Shown: piece after piece, positions 11,702 to 20,742 of the stretch
Layout: the number at the start of each line of letters is the position of its first letter
Numbering within the stretch: position 1 is the first letter of the stretch
Assembly (NCBI GenBank): GCA_004154925.1
Contig: QJNS01000134.1
Span: forward strand, 62,001-126,000
From: Monosporascus cannonballus
Taxonomy: Eukaryota; Ascomycota; Sordariomycetes; Xylariales
Length of the DNA: 64,000 bases
Direction: 5' to 3'
The notes under the pieces: model-generated
What the model was told of the DNA's origin: nothing
What the model saw: only the letters and a program-made list of their open reading frames with translations
Databases searched by the model: none
Program-made: the position numbers and the translations under genes

Positions 11702-12922
11702 ATGTCTTTCCAATTGGCGGCCGCAGCCGCGGCTGGCCTCTACAAGAGGTCCAACTTTGACGCCTCTGATGCCCTGGGAGCTATCGCTAAGAGGTCCGCC
11801 GAGAGCGGCGAGCAGGACCTAGCGCTGCGCATCCTTAACGCCTTGGTCGGTCTCGTCGTCATCAACATCGTCCTCTGGCTGCCGGTGTTCATCTTCGTAA
11901 GTGACCCGAGCGCCCCACTATCCGCTCCTTTGTTACGAACCAAGATCTGACATAAGCTTTAGCTCGGCTACACGGTGGGCTCGTTATTTCCCGCGCTGGC
12001 CATCGTCGAGGACGAATCCCCGCCGCCGTCTTACGAGCGCGTCTCTCTGAAGGAGGACGTCGAGGAGAATGACGGCGCCAAAAAGGTCGAGGCCGACGTT
12101 CAGGAGGAGGGCGGACCCCCACGATCCCGCCCCGTGACCTCGGGCTTCTTCGCCATCTTCCGTCTGCTCCACTCCATCGGCGGCTGGAGGTCCCTCTTCC
12201 GAGGCTTCTGGTGCGCCACGGCCACGAGCGTCGTGGCCTGCCTCGTCGCCTTCGCCGTCTGCTCCATCCCCTACGTGCCCGACGTCGTCGGCATCACGGT
12301 CAGCTCGCTCGCCACGGTGCAGCTGTCGGCCGTCTGGCTGCACATCGTCGTGACGGCGCCGAGCCCGCAGCCCTTCTGGCGCCGGTTGCCGGGCTTCGGG
12401 GCGGCGTTCCGCGCCACCGCTGTGCCGACCCTCGTCGCCAACGCCGCCGTGCTGCTGGCCTACGAGCTGCCGGCCCCCCTGCTCCGCGCAATGGGCTTCG
12501 AGACGGTCGAGGGACCCCTCCCGGGCACGATCACCAGCGCCGACAGGTCTTCGCTCGCCAAGATCCTCGTCGTGGTTCTCGTCGAGCTGCTCGTCATGCT
12601 CTTCTTCTCCGTGCCCGCCTGCGTCGTGCTGACGCGCTGCCAGGCCTACCTGCTGCCCGCCGAAGACGCGTCGCGCACCGTCGTGCCCTTCGACAGCGCC
12701 CTCGGCCTCGAGGGCGAGGACGACCCCCGAAAGCGCGGCTATGTCACCATACTCGACGCCTGGAGGTCCTTCTCGCGCGCCGCGTGGCGGCGTCTAGTCG
12801 TGCTTTACGTCAAGATCACCATGTTCACGTTCGCGGTCGAAATGGTGATTATCGGTCTTTTCATCCTGCAGGCTAGGATCGTCACACGCAACATTGTGAA
12901 TTCGGCGAACGCCTCCTCGTGA
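11702..12922 (+). CDS. multi-pass membrane protein of unknown function, one intron
   Basis: Two exons, 11702-11896 and 11963-12922, encode 384 residues. The 66-bp phase-0 intron has a GTAAGT donor, a CTGAC branch-like site and a TTTAG acceptor. Hydrophobic segments are about residues 44-82 (across the splice junction), 150-168, 173-195, 215-235, 264-289 and 345-367, suggesting about six membrane passes. Between the first two lies an acidic, charged loop (about 82-125) containing PPPSYERV, a PPxY motif that in other proteins binds WW domains such as those of Rsp5-type ubiquitin ligases. The pattern, including WLHIVVTAPSPQPFWRRLPG, resembles a conserved uncharacterised fungal family; I cannot assign transport or enzyme activity. 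The short N-terminal stretch with KRSNFDA and KRSAESG is hydrophilic and probably not cleaved. No damage is visible. Confidence 0.85.
11897..11962 (+). other. spliceosomal intron of the membrane-protein gene
   Basis: GTAAGT at the 5' end and TTTAG at the 3' end. Removing 66 bp joins PVFIF to LGYTVG in frame and continues one hydrophobic segment. Confidence 0.85.
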
Positions 12923-13473
12923 AGCGTGGCCGGTTCTAAGCCGCGAGACGATGCACAAGCGGCGTTCATATTACCGCTTGTGTGAGACTGGCTTGACTTA
13001 GGGAATTTGGAGAAGAGGCCGCTTTCGGCCTTTAGATCTACGTCAGGCAAGAGCGTTAGATAGCGGCGGTATCAGACTGAACTATGATTGTATTCTAAGT
13101 GTGGAGCTCGTTGGAACGTTCGTTACGTGTTATCAGGATACTGTCAACGGTTTTAAGGGGGACGGCCGAGGTAGCTTTTAGAACTCAGAGGCACTTCCAG
13201 AAAGGTGGTCGGAGATGTGATATCTATATTCCGTGCCATCGGCTGCCAGGCTATAGCGCTTTGTTATATCCGATATTACGGCGTGCTTAATCACATAACC
13301 CAACTCTATACTTCAGTGTCTATCTGGTCTTTCCGGGACTTGCTGTGCGTACCATCTCCCTGATTCACCAGTTACTCGCCTGCGATGGGCGCCTGCGCGG
13401 CATTCGCGGGGATAGTATCGCATGATTATACCCGGGAGGCGAGGCCTGGTGATGCACCCACGTTTCTAGTAGG
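12923..13473. other. intergenic between convergent genes
   Basis: The membrane-protein gene (plus) and the HET gene (minus) converge here, so both 3' ends and presumably their polyadenylation sites lie in this interval. I see no further gene. Confidence 0.45.
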
Positions 13474-15414
13474 TTACCGGATGAAAAACGTCGTGGAATC
13501 CATCAAATCCTCGCAGTATAACTCGTCCACCATCTCACCGTTCATGATGCCACTGACGTATGAGGCTCCTACTAGCAGATAACTCGGCCTATCGCTTTCT
13601 GCCACTCCTATACTCTCCGCTGCCGGGCGCAACACGAACGGCACCGGCGATCCGAATAGGATAGCGATGATGTCTCCCCTGAGGCTATCGGGGACACAAG
13701 TACCGACGAACCCACTCCGCGTGGTGAAGAAAGACTGCTTGCCGACGTTCGCCCTGAGACGTTGCTCATAATCGCTCGGTTGAGCACGGCCTGCCTCGCC
13801 GTCCAATTTGGGTCGTTTAGGAGACTGTTTTAGAAGGCTGCAATACGCGGCTTCGTAGGACGAGGGCGCCGGATCGTAGCCCGACAGGAAGTGTTTGTTC
13901 GCTATCAACGCCCGCCACAAGGGCTCTTTGCCCCTGAATTCCTCTACGAGCGGCGCGACCGAAGATCCTAGCCGACACGGCCGCTGCCTCGCCGCGGACG
14001 CCAGGGACTCGAGTTCGGGAAGTTGGGCGATGTATGCGTCGATGGTCGTCCCGAGCGGCACAACCTGCTCGATAGTGTCCACGAAGAGCCCCTCGATCTG
14101 CAGTGTCCTGCCGTCCTCCAGCCGCTTCCCGTTCTTGCATCCCGCCCCGGCCCCTGAGGCGCCGGGGCCTGCTGGGGGGTGGAACAGATCGCCTCTCGGC
14201 TGTGTGGCTTTTCCGGCCCCCTGCCGCGAGAAGTCAGGGACCCAGGACGGGAGATCGGGCTGCTTCGCCATCGACGGCAGGCCCGGAATGTGGGGAGCCG
14301 GAGCGGAAACGCCTGGCAGGAATACGTATGATAAGAAGTACGGGCCGTCTCCTTGGGCGAAGATATACGCCATGGCGTCCGTATAAACCTCCGACGCGGT
14401 CTTCCGGTAGTCGACGATGATAGCATCCTCGGAGTGTGCTTCGAGCGCGTCCGGTTTCAGGAGACCGAGGAGCGCGTAGATCCTGTCCCTTGGGTCCGTG
14501 GCCTCCGAGGACCTCGATATCATGAGCAGCTTACGCAAGCTCTCCCCGCCCTGGGATCTTATCGTCGTATACAGGTCATCGAGGACATCGATCTTTATCA
14601 TAGCGAGGACTTCGATATCGCCTCCTCCCGTCTCTTCGGGGTCCTCTCCCGTGAGATCGCCTCCTGGTAGCCTCCGGCTTCCGCCTTGCGGCCCCTTTCG
14701 GCGCACCATGCCTATCTCCGTAAATGTGGCTCTAGCGAGAAAGCTCCAGGCCTTCATGAGGGTCGACCAGGGCACCGACTTGCGCCCACAGACAACCAGC
14801 GGATCCTGTCTGGCCATTGCTAGTTCCTGGATGATCCAGACGCGCGAGAACCACGGCCGCCGGACCGCCAGCCCGAAGAAGAATCCGGTACACCGACGCA
14901 TCAAGTCTACCAGGTGCTGGTCCCGCTTCGGGTCAACCCCTTGGTGGCGGCTTTGGGCAGCGAGCAGTGGCAGGGAGTCGAGCACGTCTGTCTCGGCGTC
15001 CTCCTCTCCGAGCCATATGATCACCCGTTCCGCCGATGCGTAGATGTCGCGCATCATGGTAACCTGGTGTCGTCGCTCGTCTAGATCTTGCTGGTTGATA
15101 CACACTGCGTCCACCCACAGCGCGGTCGCGCCGGCTCCGGCCGGGGGGCGCAGGTGGCGCAAGGCCATGAGGAGGTTCGTGGTTACCGGAAAGGGATGGC
15201 CGTCGAGAAGCACCGTGTTGCCCGGGATATTCGAACTTGAAGGGGCGCCCCACACGTATGAGAGCGCATTGTATACGGGGCTGGTGTCGAGGTCTGCGGT
15301 GGTTATACTGCAGCGGAGCGGCTCTTCGAAGCCTCCCGGCTGAAGCGTGAGAATACGGATCTCACGACGCTCTGGATCAAGCGGGAGGTAGCGGAAGGAG
15401 TTCCCCGACATCAT
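13474..15414 (-). CDS. heterokaryon-incompatibility (HET) domain protein
   Basis: A single-exon 646-residue protein of the HET family (PF06985), which mediates non-self recognition and fusion-triggered cell death in filamentous ascomycetes. The three canonical blocks are present: YNALSYVWG at residues 48-56, LWVDAVCINQQD at 99-110 followed by ERRHQVTMMRDIYASAERV, and IIWLGE at about 132-137. The C-terminal half has the usual sequence found behind HET domains, RGDIIAILFGSPVPFVLRP and YLLVGASYVSGIMNGEM, before the stop. No NACHT, NB-ARC, WD or ankyrin repeats are fused, so this is the common stand-alone type, and a role in actual allorecognition cannot be inferred. The start at 15414 (MMSGNSFRYLPLD) matches the normal position of this N-terminus, with the next ATG one codon later. 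The frame is intact and unmutated. Confidence 0.93.
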   Translation of the reverse strand: MMSGNSFRYLPLDPERREIRILTLQPGGFEEPLRCSITTADLDTSPVYNALSYVWGAPSSSNIPGNTVLLDGHPFPVTTNLLMALRHLRPPAGAGATALWVDAVCINQQDLDERRHQVTMMRDIYASAERVIIWLGEEDAETDVLDSLPLLAAQSRHQGVDPKRDQHLVDLMRRCTGFFFGLAVRRPWFSRVWIIQELAMARQDPLVVCGRKSVPWSTLMKAWSFLARATFTEIGMVRRKGPQGGSRRLPGGDLTGEDPEETGGGDIEVLAMIKIDVLDDLYTTIRSQGGESLRKLLMISRSSEATDPRDRIYALLGLLKPDALEAHSEDAIIVDYRKTASEVYTDAMAYIFAQGDGPYFLSYVFLPGVSAPAPHIPGLPSMAKQPDLPSWVPDFSRQGAGKATQPRGDLFHPPAGPGASGAGAGCKNGKRLEDGRTLQIEGLFVDTIEQVVPLGTTIDAYIAQLPELESLASAARQRPCRLGSSVAPLVEEFRGKEPLWRALIANKHFLSGYDPAPSSYEAAYCSLLKQSPKRPKLDGEAGRAQPSDYEQRLRANVGKQSFFTTRSGFVGTCVPDSLRGDIIAILFGSPVPFVLRPAAESIGVAESDRPSYLLVGASYVSGIMNGEMVDELYCEDLMDSTTFFIR

Positions 15415-16383
15415 CTAAGTTTTGGGTGCCACACTCCGCTGTCTACCAGAGTCTTACACTGCTTGTATTAAGACTCGATATGTGAAGGTAGATCGGACGA
15501 AATCCAAGAACGAAACCTACGGGGCCGCTATCATTAGATGGATTGGGTCTCAGGCCAGGCCTGTGGATATTGGTTAATCAACGCCAACGCCACCAGCCGC
15601 TAATTGCATGAACTTTCGAAAGCGTTCGTGGGCGACTTTTACTTTACCTAATTCAGGTGAAAGCCATGTGATGTGGAGTAAATCCCGGGCTGTATACGGT
15701 ACCCAATGAATCGAATCGTAGATGACATGCAGTGTTCAGCCGCAGATGGTACAGTGCATTTGTTTGAAGCGCAATTAGTCTAACACCTAAGACGTATCCT
15801 AGGAATCATACAGACAACAGCCTCTCTGATACGTGTCTAAACACGCGCCATATATAGGAATCAGCATGATATTCAGGGGGAACCGGCAAACCCTATGCTC
15901 ATCTTGGCAACCTGCATCGCTTCTTGACGCATCATCCCCTAAATGGAACCTCTAGTGCTTTCGTAGACGACCTTCACTGCCACCCTAAGAGGCATTTGTG
16001 GGGTTCGCACCCGTAAAGGTCTACAGGCACGTAACGTGCGTGGCTCTTTGGAGTGACTCCCTGGAGGCTTTAGGCAAAGCTCCTGGTGCCATCGGTTCCT
16101 TCCATGTAGAAGGGCCTGCGGACTGGTCTACCTGTTGCAGTCTTTTTTCTCAGCCGCGGCCGACAAGTCGCTACGTTATAAACCAATGATGTCGGAATGG
16201 CGTCTAAAGTGTAATAGGCCGGCACGGTAAGTTTCCCTTGCGGTCGCTCTTACATGTTCGTCTCGTAGTGGCACGAGATTCGGAATTCGTTAGCATGAAC
16301 TGTCTCCATCTTCGCGCGCTTAATAGGGCGTATATCCACGTGGTGTATTATTTGGCCAGATATGCCCGGAGCATTAAAAGCCA
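15415..16383. other. intergenic, nothing recognised
   Basis: Upstream region of the HET gene and 3' flank of the next minus-strand gene. The open frames present are short and unconvincing. Confidence 0.45.
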
Positions 16384-17387
16384 TTAGAGCATATCCCTCA
16401 GCCAAAGACGTTTCTTGTACACTGCCTGATTGTATGCCGTTGGCAACTCGGTCGGCGGTAGGTCTGAGCATAGCTCATGCCGCCCAGCACCACCCTCCAA
16501 CCCAGCATACGGCTCCGTAGACAAAGGACCGCACGCAGAAGCATTCTGGGAATCGGTGCCGCTGTCGCTGAGGGCCTTAGACTCTGTGGGATGGTTCTTG
16601 CGTCTCTGCATCCACAACATGATGGCAAGCGCGCCAATAGCGATACCAGCTAAGCCGGCTCCAGCGCCGATGCCGGCCAGTGCTCCGGCGCTCAAACCCG
16701 AATTAGAAGAGGACGGGCCGGGACTTGCGTCGGAAGCCGGATTGGGAGTTACGGGTGCGGTAAAAGCCAAGGCGAGACTCGTCGTGGAGCTAGCGACCGA
16801 ACTACTAGTGGGTTGGCTAAGCGATCCTCGTGTTGCGGTACGGGACGGTTCAGGGCCGAGAGTTGTCTGGGTGCGCCGGCTGAACTCATAATTCCACCCG
16901 TCGCTGTTCGAACCATAGTTAGAAGATTCATTCCGTCGCAGATTGAACCAGCAGGGCGGGCCAGCATCAGTCCAATCCAGTACTATCGCATGCGATCCGT
17001 TGAAGGGCTCGACGTAATCTTGCGTTTTTACTAGGCAAAGCTTAGTTGAGATTCTCCACGTGCTTAGGCAGCCGTTCCCGCAGCCGGCCAAGCGACCGCG
17101 CCTTCGCATACGTGGTACTCGGCCACGACGTAGAGTTTCCGGAAGACGGGCGACTTACACGATGGGTCGCCGCGGTCCGACGTGCAGAACGTGCATAGTA
17201 GGGGTTTATCGAAGTAGGAAGTCCATGTGACTTGGACAGTATCCATATAGTGAAACGTTATATCCTCCGAGCGAGGCGGAAAGACCCATCGGACGTCAGC
17301 GTCTGGGTCGTCTGGGTCAATCTGAGCCAGAGATGTACGAACAAGCCCAAATAAGCCGGCCGCGAGGCACGGCACGCTAACTTTCAT
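16384..17387 (-). CDS. secreted single-pass membrane protein with Ser/Thr-rich stalk (Mid2/WSC-like layout)
   Basis: Two exons, 17387-17112 and 17040-16384, give 310 residues. The 71-bp phase-0 intron (GTATGC donor, CTCAACTAAG acceptor) avoids a stop in the first exon's frame. Start at 17387 because MKVSVPCLAAGLFGLVRTSLAQ is a clean signal peptide; an upstream in-frame ATG at 17477 would bury it. The ectodomain (about 23-150) has Cys65, Cys68, Cys77, Cys94 and Cys122 and aromatic-rich strands (RWVFPPRSEDITFHYMD, CWFNLRR), followed by a Ser/Thr/Pro stalk (150-205) and a glycine-patterned membrane helix (about 211-235, GALAGIGAGAGLAGIAIGAL) stopped by RRK. The tail of about 70 residues is hydrophilic. 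This architecture is common among fungal surface proteins, including wall-stress sensors, but homology to any named sensor is not shown, so function remains open. Confidence 0.8.
17041..17111 (-). other. spliceosomal intron of the secreted membrane-protein gene
   Basis: GTATGC to CTAAG, 71 bp. Splicing joins VVAEYH to LCLVKTQDYVEP in one frame. The alternative TAG acceptor ten bases downstream would create an immediate TAA. Confidence 0.7.
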
Positions 17388-18665
17388 AGTGATTACGGGC
17401 CCGCGATGGAGGCACGCCAGTATCACCGCGCTGCCGGCTTCGATGTGTGAGTTGAGGTCACAAAGACTTCGAGTCATCTCGAACGGGTTGCCTGCCGTTT
17501 TGTGTTGCCAACCACCCAGTCATGCAAACTAGGTACACACTCGACGGTTGTTTCGCTACCCCTGCGCCGAGGTCGCTAAGCCGTGCTTGTTCATGTACAT
17601 CTTCTCATATAACTCAAGCGGGAGAATATATATGCGTAGGATCTAGTGGTATTATGTTCTTGATGGCATTGGAGGAATACGCGTACTTGGTACAAGCTAA
17701 TCGGTACAGCTTGTATAGGTACCGTTTCATGTACCGCATCTTTCGCATCCTCCGAATAGCCATATCTGTTAGCCGTCAGCAACGGCACTTTTCTTTCACA
17801 AGGCCAAAGCGTCTGCTGATCATCGCAAAACGGGCCAATCATAAAATGGGCCAATAGCAAAGAGGGAAATCCATTCCCACTTACTTTTTGGGGCAACGAG
17901 CCAGTTAGCTGTTGCTGAGAATTGTCGCTACTGGCGCCTTATGGTCATTCGTAGGATAGAGCACAAAAATTTCGAAAGTCATCAACCTACAGCTTGGCGG
18001 CTGAAGTGTGTGGGAATGGGTGAAGCGCCGCCGCTCTCGACTGGGTAAGGAGTAGCACAGGGGGCTACCTGACACACCCACTCGACGCAGAAAAATCAAC
18101 TGGCCGACTCTAGCTTGTACGCCGAACAAAAGCTGAAAGATGGGATGATATTACATAAGTAATAACCACCAAAGGTACCCACATCATTCAATAGTTAAAG
18201 ATTAAAGGGAAATATTTTAATCTCAGTTGCATGATCCGACCAAAATAAATCAGATGTCTTGAATATGCTATTACAAGATGTTGTACAGCTATATTCAGTA
18301 GGCCAGCTGGTTTTCTACGTCGAGTGGGTGGTCTCTGAACTACCCCAGTAGAGTGCGACCACGCATTGTGCTAAGAAGTCCGAAACATCCCTTGTAGCAT
18401 GTCATTGGCTCCCGCGATGGGGTATGGGGGTCGATGGGGGATATCTGGCCGTGCGCCACAGCGGCTTCCGCGGTCCAGCCGGAACGGCGTCGCTAGTCCG
18501 GCATCAGGTAGGGTAACGGGGTGTAACCAAAAATCTGATAACTGATATGTTCAACATCTCGAATCGCCCATTTCACTATCGAATTTTTTTCCCCCAATTC
18601 TGAAGACGTCATTGATTCAAGCAGAATGCAGGCCCTCACCTTCCGCCTCCAACCTCGTATAGAGC
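17388..18665. other. intergenic, nothing recognised
   Basis: Upstream region of the secreted membrane-protein gene. GC falls somewhat from about 18100 on. No gene that I can support. Confidence 0.4.
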
Positions 18666-19099
18666 TAGGGTATATGCTAACCAACCACCCACGCAGAATT
18701 CGCAGAATTTGCAAACCACGGGTGCCCACGGGTGACGAGATGGACTGCTCTGATCGGGTGGCTTAGGGTGCTCCGACCCCGATTGGTGGTTGGAAACTTG
18801 CCCATCTTTTAGTCTGGTGGTCTCGTGGCTTGCACCCTGTGCTACGTCACACCACTGGCGATGTTTTTCGCCCACGGAGTGGGTAATAGGGGGTCCGTGG
18901 GTTGAAATTTCCATAAAGTTCTGGTTAGCGCGTTAACGGCTGAAAATGAAAATTATAAGGTTTTTCTTCATGCGTTGCTGTGGTTGATAATATTTATGGT
19001 TACCGGCGGATGGTCAATTGCTTGAATGGGCGTCACCCACGTTACACCCACGCTGTGGGTGGTGAATGGGTAATCACGGGTAGGTAATGTCAAACCCTA
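18666..19099. mobile_element. short non-autonomous DNA element, hAT-like termini
   Basis: The segment begins with TAGGGTATATGCTAACCAACC and ends with the inverted equivalent (reverse complement TAGGGTTTGACATTACCTACC). Both subterminal zones are crowded with ACCCAC/GTGGGT words, including an inverted pair CACGGGTGACG (near 18729) and CGTGGGTGACG (reverse complement, near 19035). Imperfect TAGGG termini with GGGTACC/CCCAC-type subterminal repeats are usual in fungal hAT elements and their MITEs. At 434 bp with no transposase it would be non-autonomous. I could not define an 8-bp target duplication (AGAGC on the left against AGAGG on the right is only suggestive). A related terminus occurs at 33500. 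Confidence 0.45.
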
Positions 19100-19291
19100 A
19101 GAGGAGTTTGTCTCTCTCTTTGTAAGCATACTAGCTTGATGAATATACGTTGGCAGGAGATTATGAATCGGCCTAATTCTCACGCGGGCAGTCAAAGCGT
19201 AAAGTGTTGAGCACTGGTTAAGAGAGTCCTGCTCCTTATGTAGAAGGAAGACATCATATTAAGGAGAGAATCGCGAGTAGGTATCCTTTAG

Positions 19292-20035
19292 TTACAGGCG
19301 TTGTAGTCCTTCAATAAGTGCAAAGAGCTTAATAAAGCCTGCACCAGCCCCTTTGGCGGCCGTTTCTATGGCTTCTGCCCAGTCCTCAAGTTTAAAGACG
19401 TGCTTGACAAACAGGCCAGCCTTTCAGCCCAGACGCAAGACGCCAGTCTGGACCATCTTGTCCGGCTCCAGGGCCTGCTCCCGTGTGTACATAGTTGCTC
19501 CCTTGACCGTCAAATTCTTGTCCAAGTTCTTGTCCACGATGGCATTATACAGGATATTTATATCTATAACACCACTACTAAAACTAATTTTCCCGCCTGT
19601 ACGGACTGACAAACTTCCTGCCCTGATGTGCGACAAGTTGATAACCTTTCTGAGAGTCAGGTCGTAGAACACGTCAATAGGTCCAAGTTTCGACAGCGCG
19701 GCGACATCTGTCTCCTCATAGTCACTGATAGTTACCGTTTCAATCCCGCTTGGAGCTAGAGCTTTCAGTTCAGCTAAGACGGCCTCATTGCGTCCCATAG
19801 CCATCACACGAGCGCCCATGGCCGGCGCGACGTGTACTGCAGCACCGCCAAAGCCACCTGTTGTGGGAGAGATGGGCACCGTCTCCCCCGCGCTCGGATT
19901 CACGTCTCGCCACCCCCCATAAGGGATTACAAGCTAGCCGAGGAAGCGAAGGTCGCGTATGACGACACCTTGATGCCCGAAGTGCTCCTCCATCGACACG
20001 AAGCACGTTCTCCAGAGGTGTTTGACTAGTTCGGC
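19292..20035 (-). pseudogene. medium-chain dehydrogenase/reductase (zinc-type alcohol dehydrogenase family) pseudogene
   Basis: The NAD(P)-binding half of an MDR oxidoreductase is clear: PYGGWRDVNPSAGETV, then TTGGFGGAAVHVAPAMGARV with the GxGxxG-like nucleotide loop, AMGRNEAVLAELKAL, LGPIDVFYDLTL and DKNLTVKGATMY. The C-terminal part FVKHVFKLEDWAEAIETAA continues in the same frame to a TAA at 19292. Two in-frame stops break it: TAG at 19936-19934, where relatives have Gln (FLG-Q-LVIPYGG), and TGA at 19426-19424, between VLRLG and KAGLFVKH. Both can be explained by C-to-T changes (CAG to TAG, CGA to TGA). N-terminal to about 19960 the match moves to another frame (TPLENVLRVD), so a frameshift is also likely and the catalytic domain is largely lost. 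The gene is next to the copia-like LTR and the AT-rich block; mild RIP or simple decay both fit. Confidence 0.7.
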
Positions 20036-20207
20036 CGACGAACCGTGCCGCCAAAAGCTGCGAGTTACGCCGTGAGCTCTCTCCGTCATTGCGGGCCCCA
20101 AAGGCAAACATAATGAGTATCGGGATCGTCACGCATGCGTATTAAGGCAACCACCCCATGAACAAGCCACTCCCGTAACGCGCCAGCGATTTCCCATACA
20201 AAACCTA

Positions 20208-20444
20208 TGAGACCCTGACATCACACACAGAAGCATATAACTGAAGAAGAAGTATATTAAAGGTTGCATGACCTCTGGAAGGTCCTAGATAGAAGGTGAA
20301 GGTGGTGTACCCTCCTTAAAAACAGTGGTAGCCAAGAGATAAGAATACCGGAGTGGCCGAAGCTATTTCCACTAGCCGGTTAGCTAACTAAGCCATGGCG
20401 TTGCTAGGTTCAACAAAATCCTTAAAATCGCTATATTTCCAACA
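20208..20444 (-). mobile_element. solo LTR, copia-like
   Basis: On the minus strand the segment starts TGTTGGAAATATAGCGATTT, a start often seen in fungal Ty1/copia LTRs, and ends GTCAGGGTCTCA. Its 3' half is closely repeated in the opposite orientation at 33120-33291: TCTTCTATCTAGGACCTTC, CTTCAGTTATATG and TGTCAGGGTCTCATA are shared. No internal coding sequence flanks it, so it is a solo LTR or fragment. A matching 5-bp target duplication is not evident at the boundaries chosen, so the ends may be off by a few bases. Confidence 0.6.
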
Positions 20445-20596
20445 ACACTTTAAAATTCGAATAAAAGTCAGAAAAATAAGCGGCCTTTAATATTATTATC
20501 ATCTTTAAGCTCTTTATAAGACAGAAATAATGTGAAAATTTGTAAAGTTACAAAATAATTTGGAAATCTTTTATATTATATAAAACGTTTTGTTTT
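20445..20596. other. transition from gene island to AT-rich block
   Basis: GC content drops sharply here and stays low for the rest of the window apart from small islands. Confidence 0.6.
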
Positions 20597-20742
20597 ACCT
20601 CAGCTAGCTCAGGCCTCTCTAGCTCGTTTTCTCTTGCCTTATCGTGATCAGGACCCCATTTTGGAGGTTGTGGCTGCGCCTGCGGCGCAGCAGCCGTAGC
20701 CACAGCTATAGCTTTTGATCAAAAAGTATCTATCAGGGGTCC
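20597..20742. repeat. unmutated MITE-like patch with nested hairpins
   Basis: A GC-balanced patch in AT-rich DNA. It opens with ACCTCAGCTAGCTCAGGCCT, a sequence found again (reverse complement) in the centre of the palindrome at 31546-31956. GGACCCC at 20651-20657 pairs with GGGGTCC at 20736-20742, and inside these GTGGCTGC (20670) pairs with GCAGCCGTAGCCAC ending at 20703, around a GCGCC/GGCGC core. It resembles the end or body of a small foldback DNA element. Confidence 0.45.

Noticed and set aside
20345..20425. tRNA-like stretch (GGAGTGGCCGAAGC followed by GGTTCAACAAAATCC)
   Set aside because: It looks like tRNA A and B boxes, but the T-arm does not pair, no acceptor stem forms, and it lies wholly within the copia-like LTR.
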